Below are positions 1-11,074 of a stretch of DNA of 45,862 nucleotides, piece after piece (position 1 is the stretch's first letter; the number at the start of each line of letters is the position of its first letter). Position numbers and translations under genes: made by a program. The notes beneath the pieces are model-generated. The model did no database searches. It was not told the DNA's origin and worked only from the letters and a program-made list of their open reading frames with translations. This stretch comes from Lingula anatina (lineage: Eukaryota; Brachiopoda; Lingulata; Lingulida; Lingulidae): NCBI RefSeq assembly GCF_001039355.2, contig NW_019776121.1, forward strand, positions 40,470-86,331, given 5' to 3'.

Positions 1-655
1 GAAAAAAGCTCTTCTGTTCTATTATCTTTGAAAACAGAGACGAAAAAGGAATAATTTGGCCCGTAGAGCAGCAATGAATCGACTATCTACGGAGATAATA
101 TCACCAGAGATATTCACGGAAATATTAATGTTCGGAGCCGAGATTTAATTACTGTACCCCGCAGGGACGACGTGTGGGGAGGCGTGTGAGAGGCGGAGAG
201 ACTATTAAAAGGTCACCGGCTTTGTAAAGCCTGGCTTAATTCGTTGAGAATGCGCTCTTAGGGAATGGAATTCAATTTATTGTCACTTTTAGATCTACTA
301 TGTAGAATAGACTCTCTAGCTAATTTTTACACATGTAAATCCTAGATTCTTTTTTGATAATAGCATAAAAAATGGTATATAAATAACGTTGCAGGAGTAA
401 TTTTTGACAAGAGATGAAACTTTTTTGGTCCCACTCAGTAGTGGATTGTTACTGCTGATCACGGTCGCATCTCATGGCTAGAATTTTCCAAGGGCACGTT
501 TTTACTCGCGTTTGATCGGCATCAATTAATGTCGCGCGTTAGCGTGTATCTGTACAAACCACATGGCGCGTCAGCTCAGTTGTTAGTGGACGCAAGAGGT
601 GAAGAAAAACATTAAATAAATAGTACAATACTAGTAGAAGTAGCAGTGGACTGCC
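1..655. other. Upstream region of the SH3/zinc-finger gene
   Basis: No coding exon, RNA gene or repeat is recognisable here. It presumably holds the promoter and 5' UTR of the plus-strand gene that starts at 656. An in-frame TAG at 641-643 closes the reading frame just ahead of that start codon. No TATA box or other core element is clear enough to call. Confidence 0.4.
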
Positions 656-2297
656 ATGCCTGCTCCGGGACAATTTCAGAAGTGCGGTTGGGGAGTGTTC
701 GGCTTGGAAAGCTGGCAACCCTTGGATAAAACCGCTTCAAATTCGGCCCAAGTTCAGCAGAGTCGATGTTCCGATCCTTCGGGGCTCTCCGCCACGGCCG
801 CTGAACCACACGCAGGAAGAGGAGATCACGAAGAGGAACCGGTGGATAGCAGTAGAGGTGGGGTAACGTTGTTAAATACCACAATGTAGAGTGTAATAAG
901 GTGCATGAATGTAATCTCATCCTTGTTGCTTTTAACTTTTCTTAGGGGGTGATAGTGTTGATGAGCAAAACCTTTGCCTGATGTTATTAATTTTAGTATC
1001 TAAGTAAGAATAATTCCTTTTTTATCATCCTATCTAGAGACCGTGAAAAGCTCTTTCATAGTAGAGTATAATAATATGTTTTCCCTCAGAGCAACCAACA
1101 GGCAAGAAACTGCTGGCCAAGTACAGCTATAAGGCTGCTGAAGCCAGTCCTCTAGGAAAGCTAGAACTAAGCATCACTCAGGGAGAGCACCTGTTCCTGG
1201 TGGAGAAACATGGGACAGAGGAGCACTGGTGGCTGGTGAGGAATGGACAGGGTCAGACGGGATACGTGCCTGCTTCTTACATGATGGTGAGTCAAGTCTG
1301 ATGTGTGGTGTATACTAGTAAGTATATGAAAAAGTCTGTCACACCTAACACACTCTTTTATAACATATTGTCACACCTAACACACTGTCACACTTGACAC
1401 ACTAGCACAATGTCTTTGCTGATGGCAAGTCACATGCAGATAAAACTGTCCTACACTTAGAAAAGCATTTGGTTCAGGATCTGGAAATATTCATTTTAAA
1501 CTGTATAACTTTTAAAATAATCCTTCCCTGCAGGGATGTACCATTTGATAAAAGATATATTTGTTTGTTGACAGGTGCTGGATGATATGCCAACCTCGTT
1601 GCCATGGCTACAGAATAGGGCAGTTAAACAACCGACAACAGCTCCTGGTAATACAGAGGTTCATCAAAAAAGCAGTATGGTAGTTCACATAATGTGAAGT
1701 GAAGGAGTGAATAAACAGATAAATATATTAACAAATAGATACACTTGAATTAAAGCACTCAAAACCCAGGGAATACAGACCTCAGCCAAGACCAGTAATT
1801 ATCTACCAAATGACCATTAATTACATGATGGATCATCACCATCTAGTCACTTTTAAGTAAGCACATTTCTGAAAATTTTTCAAAACCTGTGCATAAATTT
1901 TTGCATAATGTAACACTCGGACAAACTAAGGGAACCAAAAACAACTGGGGGTAATAAATGAAAAGATGAAGTTTTAATAAGAAACCATATCAGATTGATT
2001 ATCATCCCTTGGTCAATCAGCACATATGAAATATAGAGAACTCCTGGAAATCTTAAAGATTTTATTTATCAAGTAAAACAAAATCTCCATCCTCTCTCTC
2101 TCTCAGGTCCCTACAAGCCATATGTGTCCGCCTATGCCAAGTCCAGTCCGGACTCCGCGAGCCAGGGAAGTGACCAGTACTACTGTAAGGTCTGTGATAA
2201 ACAGTTAAATGGACCCAAACCTTACAGTGCGCACATGAACAGCAGGGACCACAGGGAAAATGTGGAGTACTATGGAGAAGATGGACCTGGATACTGA
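656..2297 (+). CDS. SH3 domain plus JAZ/U1-type C2H2 zinc-finger protein (4 exons)
   Basis: Coding exons are 656-857, 1090-1286, 1575-1647 and 2107-2297. All introns are GT-AG and the phases agree (1, 0, 1), giving 220 residues. The ATG at 656 is the first after an in-frame TAG at 641. Residues 1-67 are low-complexity and polar. Residues about 75-133 form an SH3 domain: AKYSY in the ALYDY position, the paired Trp at 114-115, and GYVPASY at 125-131. It resembles Nck-type SH3 domains. A linker leads to a C2H2 finger of the JAZ/U1 type (Cys184, Cys187, His200, His206), and the protein ends six residues after an EYYGEDG stretch. SH3 domains bind proline-rich ligands, and JAZ fingers usually bind double-stranded RNA or protein. 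I infer an adaptor-like role but do not recognise the orthologue. Exons 2-4 are secure. Exon 1 is supported mainly by phase compatibility, and its donor (AGAG/GTGGGG) is weak. Confidence 0.72.
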
Positions 2298-2580
2298 ATG
2301 TGGTTTTAGTGGTTGTTTATATGTAACCAGTGAAAATGTGGAATACTATGGAAGAGGTAGAATTTTGTTCTAGTTTTTTTTTAAAGCAAAGTGCCAAAGC
2401 AGCAAGCCCACTGCTGAACTTGTGGGATACTAATACTATAGAGAAGATTGACTTAGATAACTAGTATTATTTAGTTTTTCTTTAAGCAAAGTGCCAATGC
2501 AGCAAACTCACTGCAGAAATGTGGAAAACTTCAGGAAATTACCTGGACACAAGACCCTGTTAATGTTGTTCTTAAACAAA
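2256..2580. repeat. Degenerate tandem repeat spanning coding end and 3' UTR
   Basis: The phrase around GTGGAGTACTATGGAGAAGA in the last coding exon (about 2260) recurs as GTGGAATACTATGGAAGAG at about 2338, and more diverged at about 2422 (GTGGGATACTAATACTATAG) and 2520 (ATGTGGAAAACTTC). A second shared block, AAGCAAAGTGCCAA followed by GCAGCAA, occurs at about 2385 and 2485. I count about four units of 75-105 bp. Confidence 0.6.
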
Positions 2581-2622
2581 AAAAAAAAAAAAAAAATTAG
2601 CATTGTTGTTGAAACAATAAAG
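2298..2622 (+). other. 3' UTR of the SH3/zinc-finger gene with polyadenylation signal
   Basis: This is the sequence from the stop codon to an AATAAA at 2617-2622, which is preceded by an A-tract at about 2578-2597. It is built of degenerate copies of a 75-105 bp unit that begins inside the last coding exon (see the separate repeat entry). Transcription probably ends shortly after 2640. Confidence 0.55.
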
Positions 2623-2880
2623 TAGAGAACACTTGTTCTGGAAACTCTTTGATGATGTGTTGTTTGGATGGATAATTTGATATTTTTATAGTTTTGATAT
2701 CACTGCAGATAAAGGGGATATACTTTAACATTTTCTTTTGAGTGAGAAATGTAAACTAATTTTTTTGTTGTTCATAAAAGAGAATAAAAATTGACACCCA
2801 CATTTAATGATAAAGTGATTCACAAAACGAGCTGTGTTAATGTTGAAATCCCAAATAATTTCCTGTTATCAAACAATACC

Positions 2881-3150
2881 CCCCCCCCCCCAAAAAAAAA
2901 AATTTTTTTAAATGAAAGGTTCTACTTCATCCAGACTATTAACAATGTTTAGTGGGTTTTGAAGAAAAGACTGGACTGCAGAATATAAAATAAGAATTTC
3001 CTTCCTAGCTCGTTATTTATTACACAAGAAAAGTCCTTGCCTGTAGAATGTGTTGCTCTGTGCAAGTTTTTAAAGTGCACTGCACTTTGAATTGAGAATT
3101 GATTTTTCTTTGTCCAAATTGTAATGATTAGCACCTATAATCCTAGCAGT

Positions 3151-3186
<36 letters not shown>
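2881..3186. repeat. Intergenic low-complexity tract and (TA)n microsatellite between converging genes
   Basis: A C-run and an A-run lie at about 2880-2902 and a (TA)n array at about 3154-3186. TTTATT at 3016-3021 reads AATAAA on the minus strand, a plausible polyadenylation signal for the Kelch gene that ends at 3204. The two transcripts would then end about 350 bp apart, tail to tail. Confidence 0.5.
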
Positions 3187-3189
<3 letters not shown>

Positions 3190-3203
3190 TAAAGTGTACT
3201 TTC

Positions 3204-5835
3204 TCAGATCTTCAAACGTTCCACATTCTCATCAGAAAAATTAATGAACAGTTTGGTACAGACAGCCGAGGAAAGATTCATGTGGTTGGGAGCCTTGGCC
3301 AGCTTTGACCACTGGTCAGTGGGGAGATCATACACCCAAATCTCGTCCTCTGCCGCACTGTAATGCTCTCTCCCTGAAATCAGACATGATAACGTAAACA
3401 ATAGTTAATAAATAATGAAACTTGTACTGGAGAATTTTAAACGGCTGACTTACCAAGAAATGAAATTGTGTATGATCATTTTGAAGAATGTTATCGCCAA
3501 GCCTACACCAAATTTATAAAACGGTTAAAGAGCGGAACACACCCTCACACTGACACATTGAGGAATCAGAATTGTACACATATGATATGCACACAAAACT
3601 ACTTGTATTAATTTAACTATTATCTTCAGGAGCAATTTAAAGAAAGTGCTTCACTTGCTGATTTTAGAAACCTTATTTTTTTGTCCAGTGATATGGATAA
3701 AGAAATTGTGTCAGCATACCTATGGAGTAGATCTTTCCTTCCATAGCTATGTAGTGACCTATAGATCGCCCAGAGAATGTGTGGGCAAGAAGTGTCCACT
3801 GCTCTGTCTGAATATCGTAACACTCGATAGGGGTCTGTCCAGTGTTTGAGACGCCATGACGGGTTATTCCGCCCAGAACAAAGATCTTCCTGTCGATAGC
3901 CACCATGTCATGCAGTCGTCGTGCATAGAAAATTCCAGGTTTGGATTCCCACGTGCGCGTCGTGAGATCAAAACTGGCGAATGTGTTGACGGGCTGTCTA
4001 TCCGTGCTGGACACACCCCCTGAGATGTAGATTTTATCGTCAGTGACGGTGGCTGCATGGGAGTGGGTGGGCTCCAGAAGGGGGATCTCGTCTGTCCACA
4101 TGTTGGTGTTGACATCATAACATTCCACAGAGTCCAGCACAAACAGATTCTCGCTGCCTCCTCCCAGCACGTACAACTTATGACCTATCGCAACCAGAGC
4201 AGAGTCTAACCTCAGCCTTTTCATTGGGGAGAGCTCCTGGACCTGCAAATGGCGGGGATCAAAGCGACACAAGGAGTTCATCAGTGTTCCTCCCCCAAAA
4301 TCTACAATACGACAAATGTATATGAAGTTATCGATGACGGCCACTCGACAGTCGCAGCTACCACTGGTGTTACTGAACAACTTGTAGAACAGTCCACGCT
4401 CATGGTTGAACGCCGTCACCTGGAATGGGCGAAATGCTGAACCTTGGTGTATGACCACCAGACTCTTTTTCGTTGTACGAATTTCAGAACGTTCATTAAT
4501 CACAGGCTGGCGACAACAGACATCGAGGCCATATTTGAGACCTTCGATGACGTACTGAGTGACCCTAGTGTTGGTCCGCATTAAGTAGTCCTCCCGCGCT
4601 TTTTGCAACTGAGGCTGCGTCATTAACGCAAAATGTATATGACTCATGATTTTCTCAGCGTGCTGAAAGCGTGCTTTATCATGGTGTAGCCATTGATTGA
4701 CTAGCTCATACAGACGGAATTCCGATGATATCTTTAGTGCATCGCTCGAGATGTACTGTATCAGTTTCTTAGCATCAAGGTTGATGAAACTTTCAGTTTT
4801 ACTGAATGCCTCAAAATTGTCCAGAATATGGACGTCAAAGTGCTCCGTGACTTTGTTCAGAGAATAGACGTCTGCTATCTGGAGAAGTTCATCCGCATTT
4901 TCAAAGTTCAACTTGGACTGGATGAAGTCGCAGCACAGATCTAATGCTCTGTTAACCTGGAATGAATAAAATATTGTTTCATTATTGTGACAAGGGTATA
5001 TCCCCTGTATCTCTAAACCTGCTTGTCACCCTATTAGGATATAATTTAACAGGAATGATTTCCATTGAAGCTGCACTTTTCTGCAGATACTTCTATGGCA
5101 CAAATTCTGATCATCTTTTGATTTCACTTACATAAAAAAGCTACCATGGTTCATGCTTTACCTGTAAATGACTGGCAGCATTCAAAACCTCGGTCAGATT
5201 GTCAAAGTTCAAAATTATTTCTCCACAGTACACGAAGTCTATGATCTGCTGGAGGGAGTCAGCTGTCATCCCCTTTAATTCCACAGAGTTCTCATTGCTC
5301 TCACGCATGTGACCAGTAAACATGACACGGAAGTAGTCACTGGCAGCCGCCAGGAGGGCCCGGTGAACCTGGACAAAGGATGAACAGTGTTATTTGGATT
5401 GCATTAGTGTAAAATAGTTGCTTTTATTTCTAACATTGTAGACACTATATATTGATTAATAAATATTTTCTAGTGCCATTAGCTTAAATGACTTCCGAGT
5501 TACAAACTATTCCCTTCTTATAAAAAAAGAAAAAACACACACACACACAAACACACACACAAAATTCAGCTTTTTCATAAATACCATTCTGTTGCTGATA
5601 AATTGTCAAAGTATTTTAAACGATAATAAATAAAGCTAGACAACCCCATTCCAGTTCCAAGACTGATGTACTAGTACATCTTCAATATCCACTGTGTCAC
5701 CTTAAACTCTCGGTCCTCAGCACGTATTGTGAAATCACACAACTGTTCATCTTTCCTCAGCAGATTCAGACTTTGAATGGTGGCGTCCCCGTAGCCTGGG
5801 TCCCGTACTGCCAGATCGCTGTCCTGCTCCGCCAT
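3204..5835 (-). CDS. BTB-BACK-Kelch (KLHL family) protein, probable Cullin-3 substrate adaptor
   Basis: On the minus strand the coding exons are 5835-5701, 5368-5162, 4956-3720 and 3373-3204. All have GT-AG borders with phases 0, 0 and 1, giving 582 residues, which is normal for the family. The BTB domain spans about residues 27-130 and includes the family hallmarks [20 protein letters not shown] and ASDYFRVMF. The BACK domain starts near residue 115 ([16 protein letters not shown]) and runs to about 245. The C-terminal half carries Kelch repeats with GG pairs ([22 protein letters not shown]), conserved W residues and CYD strands. KLHL proteins usually dimerise by BTB, bind Cullin-3 and present substrates through the Kelch propeller for ubiquitylation; this is family knowledge and is not shown here. 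The closest subfamily (KLHL9/13/26-like) is not resolved, so no symbol is given. The start ATG lies in AATATGGCGGAG and is the N-terminal Met of a typical KLHL leader. Confidence 0.93.
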
Positions 5836-5939
5836 ATTGGGATGACCTTCTCAAGATCAGCTATAACATCTGTTTTTTACTCTGTTGGGGGCCTTCATGA
5901 CATCTGGGGCCTTCCACATATAGCAGTACGTAACGGTTT
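5836..5939 (-). other. 5' UTR portion of KLHL coding exon 1
   Basis: Read on the minus strand, a good acceptor (AACTATTTTCAG before AAACCG) sits at 5942-5940. It puts 104 nt of 5' UTR ahead of the start codon at 5835. Together with the donor at 6146 it defines a 207-bp intron in the 5' UTR. Confidence 0.55.
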
Positions 5940-6146
5940 CTGAAAATAGTTAACTCAGTCAGTGTGTGAAAATTAGGCAACGTACTACGTATGTGTTTAC
6001 AATCCACGAGTGCAACGTTGAGGGGCTGCGGCGAAGCTGAACCAAAACATTGAAAGGAAAGATTGTACCGTTAATTTCCGGGAGAGTTCAAAGTACTCCT
6101 TTTACGAATGCTACTCAGTGGTTGGCGTCTGTGCCTAAATACTCAC

Positions 6147-6245
6147 TTTAAGTCAGCAAAACACCGGTCCTTGGAAGCTTCGTACAGCGACAACATTCTC
6201 TCTTCGCCATGGCCGGAAGTGAGGGGAAGTGAAGGGGGGGAGGGG
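6147..6245 (-). other. Probable non-coding first exon of the KLHL gene, with a short upstream ORF
   Basis: On the minus strand a consensus donor (TTAAA/GTGAGT) lies at 6147/6146. The exon contains an ATG at 6210-6208 that opens a 20-codon reading frame starting MAKREC and closing with TAA at 6150-6148, inside the exon. The frame shows no similarity to anything I recognise and is best treated as an upstream ORF. The upper boundary of the exon (the transcription start) is approximate. Confidence 0.45.
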
Positions 6246-6270
6246 GATTACCAGAATGCTTTGCGGCTTA
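6205..6270. promoter_or_regulatory. KLHL promoter: ETS-type and ZNF143-like sites
   Basis: CCGGAAGTG at 6213-6221 matches the ETS/GABP consensus, with a second GGGGAAGTG just after it. ACCAGAATGCTTTGCGG at 6250-6266 resembles the ZNF143/THAP11 (SBS) element. Both lie at the expected start of the minus-strand KLHL transcript. In addition, the start codon context AATATGGCGGAG at 5838-5827 (minus) matches the YY1 consensus. These are motif matches only. Confidence 0.4.
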
Positions 6271-6750
6271 GACAAACGAAATATTGTGGTAGAGAAGATC
6301 AAGAGACTTGGAGCGTTTTCAGGCGTAGCGAAATTTCGTTTAATTAAGATAATTATCGCCAAATGATAAAGTTAATGATAATTATAACAAGCTCGAATGC
6401 GAGAAAAATTCTGCACGAAAGAAAAATTTCTTTAATTAAAAGAAAATCAAAATTTCAAATGCTGAATAAACACTCACACAAAAAAGTTATTTTGAGTAAT
6501 TATGAAATAACCATATTAGCTTAGGCAAATGTTTTAACCAAACATTGGTGGATAATGCACCCAACATTCATTACTCTTTATATACACTGAAGATTTTCCC
6601 ACTCAAATACATATTTTTTAATCATTGAAAAACAACTTCATGTTTCCGAATTTTTTCGGTAGAATGTATAGAAGTGAAGGGGTTCTCTAGTAACAAGATT
6701 TTGCATTATGAAAAACAGCACAAATGAGAGCGCAGACACTGTACAACATT
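6271..6750. other. Intergenic spacer between the KLHL promoter and the TBC1D24 3' end
   Basis: AT-rich sequence without a coding exon or recognisable repeat. Both flanking genes are on the minus strand, so this spacer follows the probable TBC1D24 polyadenylation site and precedes the KLHL promoter. Confidence 0.35.
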
Positions 6751-6754
6751 ATAA

Positions 6755-9702
6755 TTTATTACACAATAGTAAGTGACATATTTACAATACTGCACCGCCC
6801 TTCTTTATTGATCAGTCTCGATCTCACGTCCACAAATAGAACAAAACTTTAGCATGTACACAATAAACATATGCTCAACAGAGATAAGACAGATGTCAAT
6901 CAAGGATTTTTGAGTTTTTTTGTGGGTACACCCGCTCACCCTTAGATGATAAACCTACATTTTACTAAGGAAAAATTATTTATGAAGCAACTGATAGCCA
7001 CTTCCACTTGAAAAAAGTAATGTGTCATTATTCATGATTAACTTATAATTTAAGAAAGAGATTTTTCAAAACTGAATACATTTCAACATCACGAGGTCAA
7101 AGGAGCCTTTACTGGTAGTAAACAGTGTTGTCACTCCCAACGCAATCTGCCAGTGTCACATCTAACACATTAAGTTTGATCTAAAATCATTTGGAGATAA
7201 CGAGGAGTGAAAGGACCACTATAATACATGGTACAGTGGGAGAATTGAAGGAGAACCTGTGTGAAAACATATCCATAAGGAACAACACTGATTACTTTAT
7301 TTAGTGAATCATCCATACCTTTTGAATATTAACAATGCAACTTATGCAAGTATAATATCAGAGATAAGTTTTGGGAAATAACCAATATTTGTAGGTACAT
7401 AAATAATGATGATAAACAACACAACAAGAGACTGAATATTTACTTGTTGTAAGTGTTAAATACTTCTTAATTCACTTGACTTAACCCATCTAGGCAAAGC
7501 CATTTTACAAGTTTTCAGATGTCACATTATCTGTAAATGTCATACTTGATACTACCATAAATGGTTATAACTAAGCTGGTCACAGGTGCACTGTACCAAT
7601 GACACGTAATGTCACAGCTGCACTGTACCACTGGAACAAAATGTCACAACTGTGATGGACTACTACATAACTACATCTACAACAGAGTCAGATTCCCATC
7701 AAGCAACTAGCTTTTATTGCTTAAAATTAATGAACTTATAATCAGAAGTATGGCAACATATGATGATAGGATTCAAATGAATACCTGAAAACCTGAATGC
7801 AAAATAATTTACACTCAGACAAAGATGCAATTATATTTCAGTTTAAACTTCAGCAGGAGGCAAACACTAGGTTTTGGAACGCCCTCAAGCTGTCATAGAT
7901 AGAAAGCAGGCTAATATATACATATCATACAAATTAATTTAATCATGCAAGTATAATGGACTTACCCAATGTATGAGGGTAATACTATGTGTCTGTGTTA
8001 TCGGTAGAAGTGTTGAAATATTTTACAATTAATGCAGAAAAGTGCACTATAAACATGCTAAATCTTATCTGGACAGTCCATTTCCGTTGTTAGTAAATTG
8101 CTGAATACAACAAATCAGTCTCAGTCCTACAGCCATCATTCTTAGAAGGCCTTCAAAGGAAATATATTGCAACTACCTCCTCTCTTGTCAATATTGTTAT
8201 TATAGACATATTCCAGTGGATATCATTTTACTTAGGCCAAACCCGCTTTTGACACGTTTTTCACACCCTTGGGGCAATATCTTAATTTTTTTTAAGCGTT
8301 TATCCATTCACATTACTGACTGAAGAAAGGTTTAATTACTGTACTTTTCAATAAGCAAGCAATCATTTCAAGAGTAGTTCTAATATTGATGACAAGAATC
8401 ATATCACTGGCCTATATATCAAGAGACAAGTTTGTTATTTACAGAAAATAATCAAAGATATCCTGATAAATTAATATTTGATTATGGCATAAAATTACAT
8501 GAAGTTGGTTAAGGGCAGCCTATATTGCCTTGGCTTTGGTTTAAGTTTGAAGAAAGCAGGCTAAGTCCACCATTTTGAAAGGAAAATGTTTATAATAGTA
8601 TTGTTGAATACTGAACATAGTCAATTGAGGGCAGAAACCCCACTTACTCTGTACTGTAGATGGAGCTAGTTACCAAGACAGGCAGATGGCAATAATACCC
8701 AAGGTAAGATCTAAACTAAAGTCTTACAGTAAAGCTTATCTGTGCGTGGGAGTTTTAACAGCTATATCACAGACTCTCACCAATATTCAGAAGTGAAAGA
8801 TATGTTGGCCTACTATCATATTGTGCCATTCACTGTTCTTCTAATACCATACATATCTATGGAAGTCATTGCCACATATATAAATATAACACAACGCGGC
8901 CTTTACAACAAGGACACAGTCTTCAAGACAACACAAGAGAACAGCACATGCTTTATATTTGTTATGGATAAATGTCTCTTTCAGTATTTTCCATGAACGT
9001 GTCAGCATCAAATGTGCAACAGCATTGTTTTCATTGTAACATCAGGGAATCCCATGGCAAAAAGCAGCTTCTGCAAACCTTGACAATGTGGCTGTGTAGA
9101 ATGTGCCAATTTAAAATCCAACCAACATGCAACCAGTTTACATGTACTTTTTTATGGATTTTGATTTTTTATTCACTTTTGTTTCTGGACATTCATGAAG
9201 TGCCAGCCAATACTCTTCATTAGTGTGGGTACTCCTACCACAATCTTCCAGTGTTGTCACATCTAACACATTCCAATAGTGTTGTCACATTTAACACATT
9301 CAGTACAATACAGTCTAATACACTTGGGGCTAAAGCAACAAGAAGTAACAATAATCATCTGCTTGGTGGAACCTCCACCCTTGTCCTTCACTGTGATGCA
9401 ATCAACAATCTATATCCCATTATTTTCCTCTTCTAACAGTATTACTGCGCCTTCAACAGAATCCAAACCACACAAGATACTTCAGGATACAACAACGAGT
9501 ACGTTACGATGCTAATGTCGTTATTACTTCCAACAACACATTGAAGAAGACTTTCTGTTGGAGGCACATTTGGTCCAGGTTGTTGTATTTGCGTATTGAG
9601 TAACTGTTGAGCTGTTTCATCAGATCAAAAGCAGACATTCAGCAGTAAACGTGTGGTCAGACCTGGGGTCTGTGGAGCAATGGTTAGTCCAATACTGGCC
9701 GG
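6755..9702 (-). other. Probable long 3' UTR of TBC1D24
   Basis: About 3 kb downstream (minus strand) of the TBC1D24 stop holds no credible coding exon. TTTATT at 6755-6760 and again at 6804-6809 read AATAAA on the minus strand and are candidate polyadenylation signals. A local duplication of a GTCACAGSTGCACTGTACCA-like phrase lies at about 7577-7625, and TGTCACATCTAACACATT-like motifs occur at about 7153, 9255 and 9283. The extent of the UTR is inferred, not demonstrated. Confidence 0.4.
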
Positions 9703-11074
9703 CTAACTGAAGCCGAACACCTCCACAACCTTGCAGTGGAAATCTCCGTCTTCGCACAAAGGTTCATTTTCAAAGGTGTTACATCGTTCTGTCCGACCCT
9801 GGAAAAGATTTTCATCAAGCTGGATTCCCTCGCCGTCTCTGAAATGCGGAAAAGATAACGTGTTAATGCTACAAACATGCTGTGTTTTATTTCAACTGCA
9901 TTGGGATTTCAATACTTGTGATACAGATAAACTTTACAGCTTGATATTGGTGGTCTAAACTGCCACATGAAGAAACAAACTTGGTGATAAGATGGGGCGG
10001 AGAGACACTCATTCTTCCCAATTGTTAGCATGATACCTTTATCCCTAACAAAGAACACAAAACATGCACAGTAACAATCCTTCTCCATTCCCCCTCTCCC
10101 CCATTCAACTGACTCCTCTTTCTATCCCCCCTCAACGACTCCTTTATCATTTCTTCTTTCTCTCCCACCCTACCTTACTGACCTCTCTCTCTCTCTCTCT
10201 CACACTCACATCATCAGCCAGTGCCCACCTCCTCTCTCTGACATAAACAGACAGGCAGTGTCCAACTCGCCCTCCTCCAATAGTATTAAGAATGTCTCTC
10301 TCTCTCTCTCTCTCACATACTCTACAGCCCCCCCTTCCCCCGGACACTCACCCTCCTCCAATAGTCAGCATGGTCCTGTCCCCTGCCTGGAACATATAGC
10401 CTGTATTAGAGATCTCCTCTGGCGGCTTCTTCAGCCCAACCCACTCAATCTTCTCTACCTCTGGTACAAGAGTGAACAGAAATGTCTCCCCCGTCCCAAA
10501 ATATGTCAGTCTTTTCTCGTACTGTATTCTTTCTGACCAGTCGTTGGAGCAGTAGGCACCAAATACCTGAAGTAGAATGTGAATTAGAATTGTTATTTTA
10601 CATTAGTGAAAAAAAATTAATATGAGGTCATAATTTTAGTAGTAAAAAAGAGAACTCCCCTCCGTATCCCTCATTTAAAAAAATATTTTATATAAAATCT
10701 AGCAACTACCTTTAAATTAACCATCCACTCAAAATAAAAAAGAAATAATAAAATAATTAATTAATTAGCAAATAAATAAATGTATCTTACTAATGGAGAT
10801 AAAACTGTCATCTCTGAAAAAATTCAATTATAAAAGTGCTATAGGAGAAAAGAATTACCTTCAATATATCAAGTGTATAAATAAATTTAAAAAAAAATTA
10901 ATAGAAAATTCCCACCTCATCTTTCTCTGTTTTAATGACCAGAATGACGGCTCCTTTGTTCTCTATCTTCTGGTACAGCGTGATGAGGCTGGTCCCATGT
11001 TCCTCAGTAGAAAACAACAGCTCCGGCTGGTACACAGTCATCCTGTATGGCAGCCATGACCAGATAGTCTGCAG
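9703..11074 (-). CDS. TBC1D24: TBC1D24 exons encoding the TLDc domain (three terminal exons)
   Basis: Exons 11074-10916, 10566-10352 and 9838-9703 encode residues 453-621. Recognisable TLDc landmarks, in order, are TIWSWLP, ELLFSTEEHGTSL, VIKTEKDE, FGAYCSNDWSER, LTYFGTGETFLF, MLTIGGG, ENLFQGRTERCNTFENEPLC and a terminal VVEVFGFS. TLDc domains are linked to oxidation resistance and V-ATPase regulation in the wider family. Compared with the vertebrate protein, the loop between the YFGTGETF strand and IGGG is shorter. The acceptor of the first of these exons is ambiguous by 6 nt (CAGCTGCAG), which would remove two residues without changing the frame. The stop is TAG at 9705-9703. Confidence 0.9.

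Noticed and set aside
680-862. Alternative plus frame over the same exon, containing PPRPLNHTQEEEI
   Set aside because: It looks protein-like but lacks a Met after the upstream TAG and cannot join the SH3 exon in the correct phase at either local donor.
612-920. Minus-strand open frame opposite exon 1 of the SH3/zinc-finger gene
   Set aside because: No domain features; the plus-strand reading frame ends at a phase-compatible donor that joins the SH3 exon in frame.
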